This document shows, piece after piece, positions 11,801 through 22,660 of a DNA stretch of 64,000 nucleotides (position 1 is the first letter of the stretch; every line of letters begins with the position of its first letter). Below the pieces are notes generated by a model. The model did no database searches, was not told where the DNA came from, and saw nothing but the letters and a program-made list of their open reading frames with translations. Position numbers and translations under genes: made by a program. The stretch comes from Micropterus salmoides (taxonomy: Eukaryota > Chordata > Actinopteri > Centrarchiformes > Centrarchidae), in NCBI RefSeq assembly GCF_014851395.1, contig NW_024041039.1:7059177-7123176 (forward strand). Direction: 5' to 3'.

Positions 11801-12447
11801 TTTCTCAGCAATCCATGTAAGCTGCATATAATGATGTTCAGGCACCACGATTTTGAAAATGGAAAGAAATGATCCTCATACTGAGTACTTGGTTGTCTTA
11901 TCTAGTTATTGAGTCATCACTCGTGTATCACATAAAGCTGTAAGATGTTTTATTGCTCTGAGGGACAATATTGGCTTTCACTGCAATCAAATGGAAAACA
12001 AAATTGCAATTTGCTCTGTGTCATTATTTAATTGGGATACTTTTATCTGGTGCACTCCCACCTCTCTTGTGAGTTTTTAAAGAACCTCCTTTAAAGAGCT
12101 TCCAGAGCACAATATAAGGCTTTTTGATGAGGTCCCATAAGGTTCTCTGCCAAATTAATAGAGGCTAGATTTTAGTTTTCCAAAGATGACCAAATCAAAG
12201 AGACTATAAGAAACACTTTACTTTTCTAATTAAGAGGATTACTTCTGCCATTGTCTTGTCACCAGTGTCTTGACATATCTATCAATTAAGATTTCTGGCT
12301 CTAACTGTGGCACCTTAGCATAACCGTGTCTGTAAACTCTAAAGCACAACAGGAGAAGATAAATGGTATTACAACTTTCAAGTGTTTTGTCACATAATTG
12401 AAAGGTTGTAAACCTTTTTGTGTCTTAATGTTAAGGCTTTTTACTGA

Positions 12448-12471
<24 letters not shown>
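12448..12471 (+). repeat. (TG)n microsatellite
   Basis: About 12 TG units followed by a short AT-rich stretch. Confidence 0.95.
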
Positions 12472-12480
<9 letters not shown>

Positions 12481-13048
12481 TAATTATAAAAATAAAATAA
12501 TGACACAAAAGTTTGACGTGAAGCATTTATTAAGAAAGTTGTCAGTCAAATTACTTGTAATACCTTCATACATGTAAAATTCATACCACAAGTGAAATGA
12601 TTATCTTTCACACCAGGGTTGTTGGTCCTAGTGTTTCTTATAATTAAATCCACATTTTTCATAAAAGCTCTTACTGTTCTGGAGGTTGTTGCTACCCGTC
12701 CCTCTTGTCTCTTCCTGTTATCATTCTGTATTTTTTTTTTTTTATTCTTCTTTTTACTTTGCTAAACAGGATAAATGCATCAGTGTAATGGCTGGTTGTT
12801 AGAAGCTGCCAATCTTCTCAGCAATGGTCTTGTTTGTTTATGATTAAAATTTTTATTTTGACTGTATAATTAAATGCCATTAAAATGTATTTTTAATGAA
12901 TGTTGATGTTAAAAATGCTTACCGTAGCGCCTCCAAAAGAAGCACAGACACAAGGAGGCAATATAGGAAAGAATTTAAGTTTTTTTTTTTTTTTCTGTAA
13001 TGGAAAACAGAAGTCCAGGGTCTTGGAATAGAGGATGTCATAGCTGTG

Positions 13049-13115
13049 TAGAATATAAAGCCCTTTGGGACAAACTTGTCTTAATTACGGCATTTTTAAA
13101 TAAACTTGACTTGAC
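13049..13115 (+). repeat. LINE/SINE-like 3' tail
   Basis: The stretch reads like a common fish retroposon tail: 'ataaagccctttgggaca' followed 30 bases later by AAATAAA and a direct repeat of TTGAC. From memory, many teleost L2/RTE-like elements end in a 'aaagcgctttgggt…ataaataaa' module with a short tandem tail. No 5' part or reverse transcriptase is visible, so this is at most a truncated copy. Confidence 0.45.
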
Positions 13116-13433
13116 AAACATAATCAAGGAGGGAGCTGACGATGGAGAGGATATAAAACAAAGCAGTGACACCCCCCCCCTCATGTTGGCTTGTTTGCTT
13201 ACATTGATCACACTCATTTCTCAACATCAAAGCAATTGATGATTTATTGTTAAAATTCCAGCGTGTCAGAGTTGAGGTGCTGTACATACTTCTGGTATCC
13301 TAACATCTGAGTATTTATTTTCTGTGTGTTGTTGATGCTGCTGCTGGCTTGACTGCAGTGTTTCCAGCAGGGCGAGTCTGTCCCACTACGAGCCCATTTG
13401 TCTGCATCTGAACTATTCCCCCTGTCAGTTCTC

Positions 13434-13458
13434 GGGGGACGGGGGTGGAGGGGGGGGC
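13434..13458 (+). other. G-rich motif, potential G-quadruplex
   Basis: Three dense G runs (G5, G5 and G8) are separated by 2-4 bases. The G8 run can supply two G-tracts, so four tracts are available for an intramolecular quadruplex on the + strand. Confidence 0.6.
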
Positions 13459-13575
13459 TGAAACACTGCATGTGTGTGAATGCAGCATCAACACAGTTGA
13501 AAATTGCTGCAAACTCAGAGGCATACACGCACACAACCTCCTAATAACCTTCACTGTCAAAAGGTGCATGAACAT

Positions 13576-13606
13576 TGTGTGTGTGTGTGTGTATGTGTGT
13601 GTGTGC
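13576..13606 (+). repeat. (TG)n microsatellite, interrupted
   Basis: TG units with one TA interruption, ending in GCGCGC. Confidence 0.95.
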
Positions 13607-15212
13607 GCGCTCGAAGCAGCTGAGAACTTTCTAAGCCCCGTTCAGACATGAAATCTGTGTTGTTGATCTGTTAAAGTCATGGCCTTTTGACTTTCAAACA
13701 CAGATATTCTTTACATCATTGTCCCTTAACAGCTTATTTAAAAATGATAGTGTAGAGCTGCTAGTTCCCAGTCTAATCATCCCTGTAGATTCCCTAATAC
13801 AGTTCCTCATCAGTTTAATCACTTATCAGATGGCATATGAAATTCTGCTGCCTGTTGAATACATTTCAAGCAGAGTTAAAAAGATGTTAGATCTGGTCAG
13901 TGTTTACAGGCGGGGAACTCTCCGTTAATTGTTATCTCCTCACGGGCTGCATGTAAAGCATTATGCTGTGTGTTCATTCTGTAAGCAGTTGGCATGAATG
14001 AAAGTTGAAAATGTAGGGAAACTGATGCTCCAGTGATTATTTTCTAAGGAACTTATTTCTTTTTTTTTTTGCTTCTCTTTTGTTTCTTTTCCTCTTGAAG
14101 ACAGGAGATAATTTATGATTTCAGTATGTTTAGGTTGTTTTTGTTGTGTTTTAAGAAATGAAAATTAAATGATAAAATTTACTACACTGTTCTTAAAGAC
14201 TGGAACATGCTTCTGTAGGTTGCACGTGGGCGAACATGCACCTTCAGAGACCTTTGCATTGCTGTTTAATTTATACTTGTATACTTGGTGTGTCTTTTAT
14301 ACTCACAGGGTTTTTTTCTTTCTTTCTTTTGTTGCAAACCCAATCACACAACTGCACCAACCTATCAGCTTACTTTACGCTATGTTATGAACAACATGTT
14401 GTTGAGTTTTGGGAGGTTTTGACTCCTCTGCAACCTACAATTGCTCAAAACAACCTTCTCTGTGAAGACTATAGAATGTATATAATGATGAACTGTAATA
14501 TATATGTCCCGCTGTCATATTGCGCTGGTGATGTCGTTTGGAGCCAGGGTCTGCACAGTAGTGATCGAGGTTGGTGCCGCAGTATTAAAGTCCCACCTGT
14601 GCACAGACCGACTCAATCGCAAATAGGGCTCCGTTGACAATCATGACTTGAGAGGATAAAATGTCCTTCTCTGTCAGATCGTACATGAACACACCCCATT
14701 GCACAGATACGCATGTGAAAACACACCTCCTACAGATATGCAGGCACACATCTGTAGGGGCATAAGCAAATACAGAATCCCCCCTCTGTTACTACATCAG
14801 CTGCACTGTATACACACACACACACACGCGCATCCAGGTCTTTATGCTACGTCCCCAGCTACCAGTGTGACAGCCTGTGTATCCTGCTGGTATGAAAGGT
14901 AAGCCTCAGAGAGACGGAGCAGAGAATAATTGTGTAAAATGGGTCAGAGCCTGAATATCATTACTGCCCTGCGCCCCATGTGTATGCTTACACTAGGTGT
15001 GTGTGTGCGCTCAGAGAGAGACTTGCTGTGATAAATTTGTGTGTGACGAGGTGAAAATGGTGTACGTATACAGTTGCCTATGAGTGTGAAAACTGTGTGT
15101 ATGGTGTGTTTCAGTGTGAGGTGTTTGTGTGCCACACGCCACAATCATTTCCACCTGGGCCGTTAAGCTCTACTCTCCAGAGTATAAAGACCAGAGAGAG
15201 AAGGGATAGAAC

Positions 15213-15213
<1 letters not shown>

Positions 15214-15243
<30 letters not shown>
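15214..15243 (+). repeat. (TG)n microsatellite
   Basis: About 15 uninterrupted TG units, roughly 670 bp before an atrn exon. Confidence 0.97.
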
Positions 15244-15244
<1 letters not shown>

Positions 15245-15628
15245 AAACTGAGAGGCAGTGTATGAAACCATGCCATGGCCCACTTTCCTGTCCGGCTCAG
15301 GAATTCGAAATACAGAGTGAGGTAGATGGCGAGCGAGAGAGAGAGAGCGAGATAGGACATTATCTGTATGCAGGTGAGGTGGCGGCGTCCCCCATATCCT
15401 CCGTCGAGGTAAACCCATGAATATTGTACGAGCTGAGCAGCAGCAGATCTGGTCAGTGTTTACAGGCGGCAAACTCATCCCCACATATGGATGAGTTTCT
15501 GATAAACAGGAGATATTGGATATTAGAGAGTCAGGTATGTCAGGTGGCCTGTGGTGACAGGAGTGCACCGCCGGTACCGCCTACACAAATCTGCGGTCCC
15601 AGCGCCGCCACTTGATATCCAGTCGGGG

Positions 15629-15677
15629 CCCGCACTGCGCACAGGCGGCATTGTCATGAAATTGTGCGCAGTGGGGG
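15629..15677 (+). other. Near-perfect hairpin in GC-rich intron block
   Basis: CACTGCGCACA (15633-15643) pairs perfectly with TGTGCGCAGTG (15663-15673) across a 19-base loop. Beyond one G/G mismatch the stem continues with three more C-G pairs (15629-15631 with 15675-15677). The hairpin lies in an unusually GC-rich block (about 15550-15720) some 230 bp before the next atrn exon. It could fold in the pre-mRNA or as a DNA cruciform. It is short for a microRNA precursor. Confidence 0.6.
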
Positions 15678-15909
15678 ATTTTGGGAGTGGGGGAGATCCA
15701 ATTTGTGCCCGCAGATCAGTATGTGTATCTCTACAGGGGATGGGAAAGGGCTTTTTTTGGTTGCTGTGCATGTTGCTGACACAAACAAGAACAGTAACAG
15801 CAAAGCCTCTGTTATCCATGTCTTTGAAAATGGTGTGTGTTCACCAGGATTTGGGGGGCTTTTGATGTGTAATACAGTTTATTTTTTTCTTTTCTTTTTC
15901 TTTCCACAG

Positions 15910-16024
15910 TCCGTACCAAAACCCATCGCCCTTGAGCCTTGCTTTGGCAACAAAGCCGCCGTACTCTCCATCTTTGTGCGGTTACCCAGGGGCACCGGCG
16001 GGATCCCTCCTCCAGGACAGTCTG
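15910..16024 (+). CDS. atrn: Attractin, penultimate coding exon
   Basis: The 115 bp exon enters in phase 0 after a T-rich acceptor (…ctttccacag) and leaves after the first base of a codon at a gtaaga donor. It encodes SVPKPIALEPCFGNKAAVLS and then FVRLPRGTGGIPPPGQS. These blocks match the human ATRN tail as I recall it (VPKPIALEPCFGNKAAVLS) better than ATRNL1. The role is cytoplasmic; no catalytic motif is present. A longer open frame at 15664-16149 contains this exon in frame, but its flanks are intron. Confidence 0.95.
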
Positions 16025-18602
16025 GTAAGACGCAGACGTTGAATCATTCTCTTGTTTGTTGTTTTCTATCCTCACTTCATCTGTTTGATTGTTTTTTCTC
16101 TTTTTTTCACATCCTTTCCCTGAGCCTCCTTCCTTCCTCCGTCTCATGAAGCTTCAGTTATAGTTAGAGAAAGACAAGTTTACACTGCACATGTAGCTCC
16201 TCTAACTTGTTTCACTCCCTTTTCTTTGGATCTTATATATTTCTATAGTATTATTCTTCCCTCAGAATTTTACACCATGCCCATAGGAAGGTGGATACAA
16301 CTGAAAACACTGTTTACAACTGCAAATGATTTCATTCCACACTAGCGATTTCAGGTCATTTTTTAAAAAAGTTCTCAATCGACAGTGACACACCAAAACA
16401 ACAGCAAAGCTAAACCTTTCTTTCTTAGCATCTAAATGTTGCTTTACACTCATCAGGGGACAGACAACCCGGAGATTCTGAGTCTCCGCTACAACATACA
16501 ACATCTCATTTACATAATGTATTTATCTGTTTCGGTTGTCTCTCAAATGACTATACATATAATAAAGACGACAGAAAGTTGGCTTCTTCACAGTTCTGCT
16601 GCATATCACCGTAACTTGTCTATGCAGGGGTGTAGTCATTATTTTGTAGAAGTTTCATTTTCCCATCCCTGTTACAGCGTGAGACCAGTGGTTTCTGTCT
16701 TTCTCTACACTGTACATTGCACTTTGACATGAAGATTAATTTCACAGAAATGTCTTAGCTTTGCTGCTTGACACAAAGAAAAACGGAAAGGGTGCGCTGT
16801 TCCTCCAGTGCAAAGAGAACTAAAATGTTTGGGCAGTAATATCTGCTTACATAAAATGAGTAGAAAATAACACATCGGACTGACGATCCTCAGTGACAGA
16901 AGAGGAGAATCAAGGATAGTGGGGTATGTGGTCTCAGTGTTGAGACACTGGCGGAATCATACACAAACTGTATAACAGAGGCTACAGATCATCTTGATCA
17001 TGATCTCATTTGTTTACAGTAATTATTTCATGATTGCACGATTAATTTGACAAGGACATATTGATTTTTAAGGATGCTGCAGTGAGCAGGCTGCAACTCT
17101 CTCCCTGCTTTTCCGCGTTTTCCTCATTCTGTCTTGTCTCTCCTTTCAGTTCTGTGTGTGGAAATGAAGGCTGCAGACTGTTTGTTGCTTTCCCTCTCGT
17201 CTGAGTTTCCTCCCTTCATCATCTTTCTGTCTGCGTGTTGTCTTGTCTCTCTATGCTAAGAAGCTTGCTGCAGCTCTTCTCTTTCCCACTCTAAGAGTTT
17301 TTTTCTATTTTGCCTTGATTTTTCTCTACGTTCTCCTCTTTTCCTTCTTCTCTGTGAGGGCTGGGTTTAAAGTGCAGTCTAGTGTCTTTTCTTATATTTC
17401 CTGTGCTCTCCCTCTTTCTTTCTCTTCCTCCTTCTTTCTTTCCTGGACAGTCTGACAGCACTGAGAATTTAGCCCATTACTTCCTTTCATCCTCTGCACT
17501 GTCACTTGCTCTCTTTACAGTCTTTCTGTCCTTCATCTGTTTTCCTTATCTTTCTTTCCAAGACAGTCTGAAAGGACCCAGACTAAGCACTTCACTTTTC
17601 TTAAAGTTTTTTTTTTCTACTTTTCTGTTTCTTCTACTGCTTTCTTCAAGGACTCAAACAAGAACTCAACTTGATTTCTTCTTTTTTTGTATTTTTCCCC
17701 TTCTATGTTTTATAGCCTCTTTGCATCCCACAGTTGCAGTCCCCAGACCATCAGTGCGCCCCAGGCGCTTATTAATTAACACACAGTCCCTTTGTCATAA
17801 CAAAACTGCCTCGGCTCCCAGTGGAGCTTTCCCTCTGGCAGCTTTTGTTGAGACCATGTTAGCCGTGTTCCTACCATCTCCTCATGCCCGCGAGGGCCTC
17901 CTGTTAAAATGCTTTTAACTTGTTTCCCATACGGCTATGTGCGTGTTGAATCCTCAGGCTGCCGTCTATTGCCACCATCACAGCATATCTGTTTACAGTT
18001 AAACTTGTTCCAAAGTGGCCGACCTCGTCACTCTCCAAACAGCCCAGAGGAGGTTTGCACTGTAGATTACCTCTGATTTGTATCCGAGCATCATGTGGTT
18101 GCTTTGAACCGTCCTGCACCCACTACGAGATCAAGAAACAAGCTTATAGTTGCAGCCTATTACTCTGAAAGACCATGAGACTGTATGATTCCAGAGGATG
18201 TGATTGCAGCCGCAGCTTCTCCCCTTGGAATTTCTATGTTGCCGTTGGCAGATTATTCATTCCTTTTTTTTATACAGTAATAACTTAAAAAGTTTCTGGA
18301 AACCAAAAATATATGTTAAATATTTGGATGCATTTTCTTCTTCTGCTTTCTCTTTGGCTTGTCGCACTTAAACTTCACCAGTGACCCCCTAGTCACACAT
18401 GTCAGATGTTATAAGCTAAATGATTAACTGATTATGAAAAGTTGCATTTGAATTTATTAAAACAAATCTAGTGTTTGTTCTTATTCATCAGAACTTGAAC
18501 TTTTGAAAAAGTGATATCCCTACAGTGAATCACAGCTTAGTATGTCCAGATCAAAAAACTTTGTAATATTCACCTAATTGTAATATTTCTGTGTGTCTGC
18601 AG
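16025..18602 (+). other. atrn last coding intron (2.6 kb)
   Basis: Intron interrupting a glycine codon (phase 1). It has T/C-rich stretches at about 16040-16145 and 17100-17720, resembling the longer pyrimidine tracts elsewhere in the window. The open frame at 17382-17918 is a product of that composition. No exon or RNA gene was recognised. Confidence 0.75.
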
Positions 18603-18727
18603 GTCTGGCAGTGGCCAGTGCACTGGTGGACGTCTCTCAGCAAATGTGTGTGGGCTACAAGGAGAAGTCTGGAGGCCTGAGAAACCGCAAACAGCAGCCC
18701 ACCGCACAACCATCCACCTGCATCTGA
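18603..18727 (+). CDS. atrn: Attractin, last coding exon and stop
   Basis: After a tgtctgcag acceptor the exon supplies the last two bases of the split Gly codon, then 40 codons and TGA at 18725-18727. The residues start LAVASALVDVSQQM and end RNRKQQPTAQPSTCI. The C-terminus RNRKQQ…AQP.TCI is diagnostic for attractin, as the human protein ends in a nearly identical sequence (from memory). Together the three exons give 36 + 38 codons, one split Gly codon and 40 codons with no frame conflict. This fixes the 3' end of the coding region and the + orientation. Confidence 0.96.
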
Positions 18728-20940
18728 CCACGCCCCCTGTCCTCCTCCTACCACCCCTCCACCCAATGCTCTCCCATCAACCCCCCGCCTCAGCCTCTCT
18801 CTGCTTCAGAGACATAATGCCAGCGCCGCTCTGGCAGGGAGAGGTGCATGCTGGGATGCAGGACTGGAACATTTTGGTGAGGGGCCGAGTCGTCCGGCAG
18901 ACTGAAGCCTCAACGGGCTTCCCCTCCCTCTCCTCCTACAGGAACTACGGGTCCCCACAAACTGAATGACAGAAACTGGACACAAAGAGAGGTGGCAGGG
19001 GAGGGAGGGAGGGACAGAGCGGGTGCTGACTTCACCCTTTCACGTCAAGACATTTACATTTGTCGACACCGCCTCGTTGGAGTCGAGGCGGCCACGGCTT
19101 GCTGCTAGAAGAGATCCTCGTCTCGTAGTTTTTGAAAAATCCAGAGACTTTGCATCCCTCTATATTCTTGTTTTACTTAAGTTATTGTTGTTCTTTGTTT
19201 TGTATTGTTTTACTTTGAAGGCAGGAATTAACTGGACATGTTCAGCTGCGCATGCACACAGACACAAAAAAACACACAGAGACATACTTCCAAAAACCAA
19301 CTTTCCAGGCCCTTGTACCCATTTGTAGCCCATTGTCGCCTGCTGTCATGTTCACAGCTCAGCACTGAGGACTGGTGTCACTGGGGTCCTGTACAGCTCG
19401 GCCTCCGAGCAAGCTAACAGCATGTTCAGTCTTCCTTTAATGAGGATCCACTGTAGGAAGCTGGCCATGCAGCCAAAGCCCATCTAAAGAGTCTGTGACA
19501 TTTCTAATCGGCCTCTATGTCTTCTGCCGCTGTCTTCTCTGTGGCCTGTCTGGAGCTTTGTCTCTGCCCGTCTCCCTCTGTCTCTGTGAACATCCGGCTG
19601 CCGAGCAAACCGCCTTTTCTGCCTGTCTGTCTCCAGTCTGGCTGTGTGGCCAAGTACAAAACAAGACCACAGCAACATCTCATTCGCGCTGGCTGGCTGT
19701 CTGGATCGTAAGCCAGCGCCTATTGGAACTTTTCCAGCTAATTACTCCTCCAGTTGCAATGAAATCCACTGGCTCTGCATACACAGGTGCACACGCAGTG
19801 CTCTCGGACACAAAGCAGAAGAGTTGGAGGTGAAAAAAAACCCTCCAGTGTTTAACAATTGTCCCTGGGGAAGTGCTGCGCCCCAAGCTCATGTGAAACA
19901 GGTTTTCTATAGATCGTCTGACTCTGATTGACTGGTGATTAGGCTGATCTGTGTGAGGGGAGTCGTGGGGATTGGTTCAGCATCCTCTGTGATCGTTGCC
20001 TAAGAAATCCATAGACTCTAATTGCTGCTCCCGTGTCCCTAAATCCAACACATCCCCCCACAAATGCCAGAAACCTTGTCGCTCTCCCCCTGCTGTTTGA
20101 TGGCGATAGTTTCATGTATGTCCCTGAGCTATCTACGGCTGCCCAGTTAGCCCCTGCAGCAGTGATGATGTTTTCACATTGATGCAGTGCTGCAGCTTCA
20201 CTGTAGCACGATGCCAACATTTAAATGGTACCAGGCCAACAACTCTGAACATGAAGCACACATACGGTAACAAAGTGAGCAGCCACAATGCAATTGTCGG
20301 CGTCTGTTTCTATCAGCGTCTCTTTCCTTATTTGCACCTTTTTTTTAAAGGGGACTTTTGAATTGACCGCATCTCGTGGAAGACTTCGGATATTGATTCT
20401 AAAAAATAGATGAGAAAGAAAAACATTCATCACTTTTTCTTAAATTGGCTCCTGAAATATCTTGCCTCCTGGTCTCTTGGGTTTACTCTGTTTTTGTGCT
20501 CCATGTGTGAGGTTGCTCTAAGCCAGTCCTTTATTTTTACTTTCTTTTATATCGGCTTTACCTGATTTTCCACAGTCCTGTATCTTGAAGTCACTGGTCC
20601 ATTTTTAAAGAAACATTACTACTTCTTGTCAACTGGGGAAAAATGAGGGAAGCCACAGAGTAAAAAATAGGAGGCAAACACAAGACACACAAAAGAAAAA
20701 AACTGCTAGTGTGAAACAGAGCCGTTGCTTTAAAATGTCTCAAGTCAATTTCTGTTTAGTAAGGGCGCCAGGCTGTCAGACCTGTGTTTATTTCCTTTTT
20801 GTTTTTGTCCTTTTGTCTTAAATTAATCCATACTGGTCATTGCTGAATATATGTTGGATACTACAACACCTGCAGGTCTTTGACTGAAGGCAGTAGCATA
20901 CACAGATATAGTAAATAAATCTCCTCCTGACTCAAACAAA
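18728..20940 (+). other. atrn: Probable atrn 3' UTR
   Basis: The sequence after the stop codon is GC-balanced and non-repetitive to about 20 kb, unlike the AT-rich intergenic DNA beyond, as expected for a long attractin 3' UTR. A candidate AATAAA polyadenylation signal lies at 20914-20919. Another AATAAA at 21878-21883 is inside a LINE-like fragment and is less attractive. The true end cannot be fixed without transcript data. Short open frames here (for example 18966-19328 and 19495-19833) have no recognisable features. Confidence 0.5.
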
Positions 20941-21824
20941 ATTAATACCTCCCTGCTCTCTGAGAAGTACAGTAATAGAACTATTTAATAACTTGGATTT
21001 TGCCCTAAAGAAAGCAGCGTACTTAGTTCCAGGTTCTCACATGTGCTCAGCATAGTAGAACTGCTCACTGTCTGGTTAAAGGGCACATTTTTAGCACTGG
21101 GAAAAGGTCAGAGCAGAAAGCATGAACAAAGTTGACATTCTGTAATTATAGAAAGCTGGATGTGCTCACAACTCCACTCAGTGACCCCAGCGAGCAGCGC
21201 GTGGTTAAGGAGTCAGCTCTATTCATTCTAGCACTGAGGAATCAAAGCACTTCACTTTATTGTCAATCATGTTTTGTTCTTTTCTCCACTAGAACAACCT
21301 TTTTCAACCATCATGCCCAGTTTAGGCTTTGATGTTTATTCGGTCGCTTCTGCAGAAACTTGAAGGTAGAATATAACAATCATTAGCTGAATGTAAGATG
21401 TTGGTCTGTGTCACCTGATTACAAATTACAAGAAAATCCTGCCAAGTTTTTCTGAGTTGCATAAAACATTTTATTAAACACTATTTCAGTTCATCTGAAA
21501 GCAGAGTGAGGAGGATGGGTTGTCCTCCCTGCTCTGTATGCCAGGACTTTGTTTGTCTGCACTACCAGTCTGTTTGGCAGATAACCAACCATCGTTTGGA
21601 GGTGCTATTCAATTCCAAAAATCTTATGTGGTGAAATGCTGACAATGGGGGGAACATTTTCAAATCTCTGTGGCTCTAGGAAGACACAAATCTTCAGCAC
21701 CGATTTTAGTTTAGTAGAAAATTTTTCTCTTTTTGTTTTAACTTGCTTCACAAATTGACGGGCCTTAGTTCACAGGACATATTAAATGTTTTACATTATG
21801 TATTAGTATGCATTATGTTTACTT

Positions 21825-21890
21825 GTGTGGACCCCAGGTAGAGTAGTTGCTACCTTGGTAGTGGCTAATGGGGATCCAAATAAATTAATA
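21825..21890 (+). repeat. LINE-like 3' end fragment
   Basis: 'gtgtggaccccaggtagag' is followed by a small stem-loop (GTTGCTACC…GGTAGTGGC) and 'taatggggatccaaataaa'. This is the layout I recall for the 3' end of common teleost LINEs, where reverse transcriptase recognises the stem-loop. No coding part remains. Confidence 0.55.
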
Positions 21891-22519
21891 TGTCCATATC
21901 TGGTGCTCTGAGCAGTTTAAAACAAAAGAGCCAATTAACAATTATTTGGAGGAAAAATGTGATCCTGAGCTGATGGACAGAGGCGAGCAAACACATCGTC
22001 ACATAACCCATCATCAAATGGGTCTCATCTCTGTCCTCTGCAGCATCAGCAGCACTCTCACTTTAACAGGAGCAGCTCGGAGATCAGTCAACATCTCATA
22101 TATTTGATTTTCTGTAGATGAAAATGTTCTTTCCATTTAAAAAAAACAAACAAAAAAAAAACTACCTTTTTATGATGAACACTGTTAAACAAATCACTTA
22201 TCACATTCTCCGGTAATATTCAGTGACAAAATGTATAACTATAGTCATCTTCAGTTGCAAATTTTCTTTTCTTTCACATAGAGCAGAGATCTCATTTCGC
22301 AAAGAAACTCTTCAGATATGAATCTGTTCTACAGCTGATTCCAATGTACTGTAGTAATAATTTCACAAAGAATGAAGATTGTGTTTTTTATTCTTTTGTA
22401 AATGAATGTAAAATGAAAAAAATCACCTGTGCAGCCGCGGTGAATTTGTAAACTGGAGCTCGCTGGGGGCGGTTTGTAAGTCCCAGCAGCCTGCTGTCAT
22501 GAGTTGCTCTCTGGCCCGC

Positions 22520-22660
22520 GGGTGACAGGGCAGTTCAGTGGTTAACACAGACAGCACAGTAACTGGAAGGTCACGGGTCAGACCATGTAAGAGCTGGTTT
22601 GTCTTGTTGAAGATGTATTGAGAAAGACACTGAACTTGTAAAGAAGATGTAAGGTCTCTT
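22520..22660 (+). repeat. Degenerate SINE-like / interspersed repeat
   Basis: 'gggcagttcagtggttaac' followed by 'ggaaggtcacgggtc' and, about 55 bases later, 'aagacactgaactt' resembles a very common fish repeat (consensus from memory: GGCAG..CGGTGGTTAGCAC…GAAGGTCGCGGGTTCGA…). Its GGTTCGA-like word recalls a tRNA B box. The copy is badly eroded. Confidence 0.35.

Larger units (their letters stand above)
5711..15909 (+). other. atrn intron (10.2 kb)
   Basis: Intron between two phase-0 atrn exons. It contains a pyrimidine-rich tract (about 7970-8755), GT microsatellites (8801-8843, 12448-12471, 13576-13606, 15214-15243), a G-rich motif at 13434-13458, a LINE-like 3' end near 13049-13115, a duplicated 25-mer (13889 and 15445) and a hairpin (15629-15677). 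Two GC-balanced, complex blocks (about 7640-7950 and 9000-9400) look different from the AT-rich surroundings and may be regulatory. No exon with coherent phase or conserved protein was found. Confidence 0.8.

Noticed and set aside
15664..16149. 161-codon frame read as a separate gene
   Set aside because: Only 15910-16024 is coding (an atrn exon). The rest is intron, as shown by the acceptor and donor and by phase agreement with the next exon.
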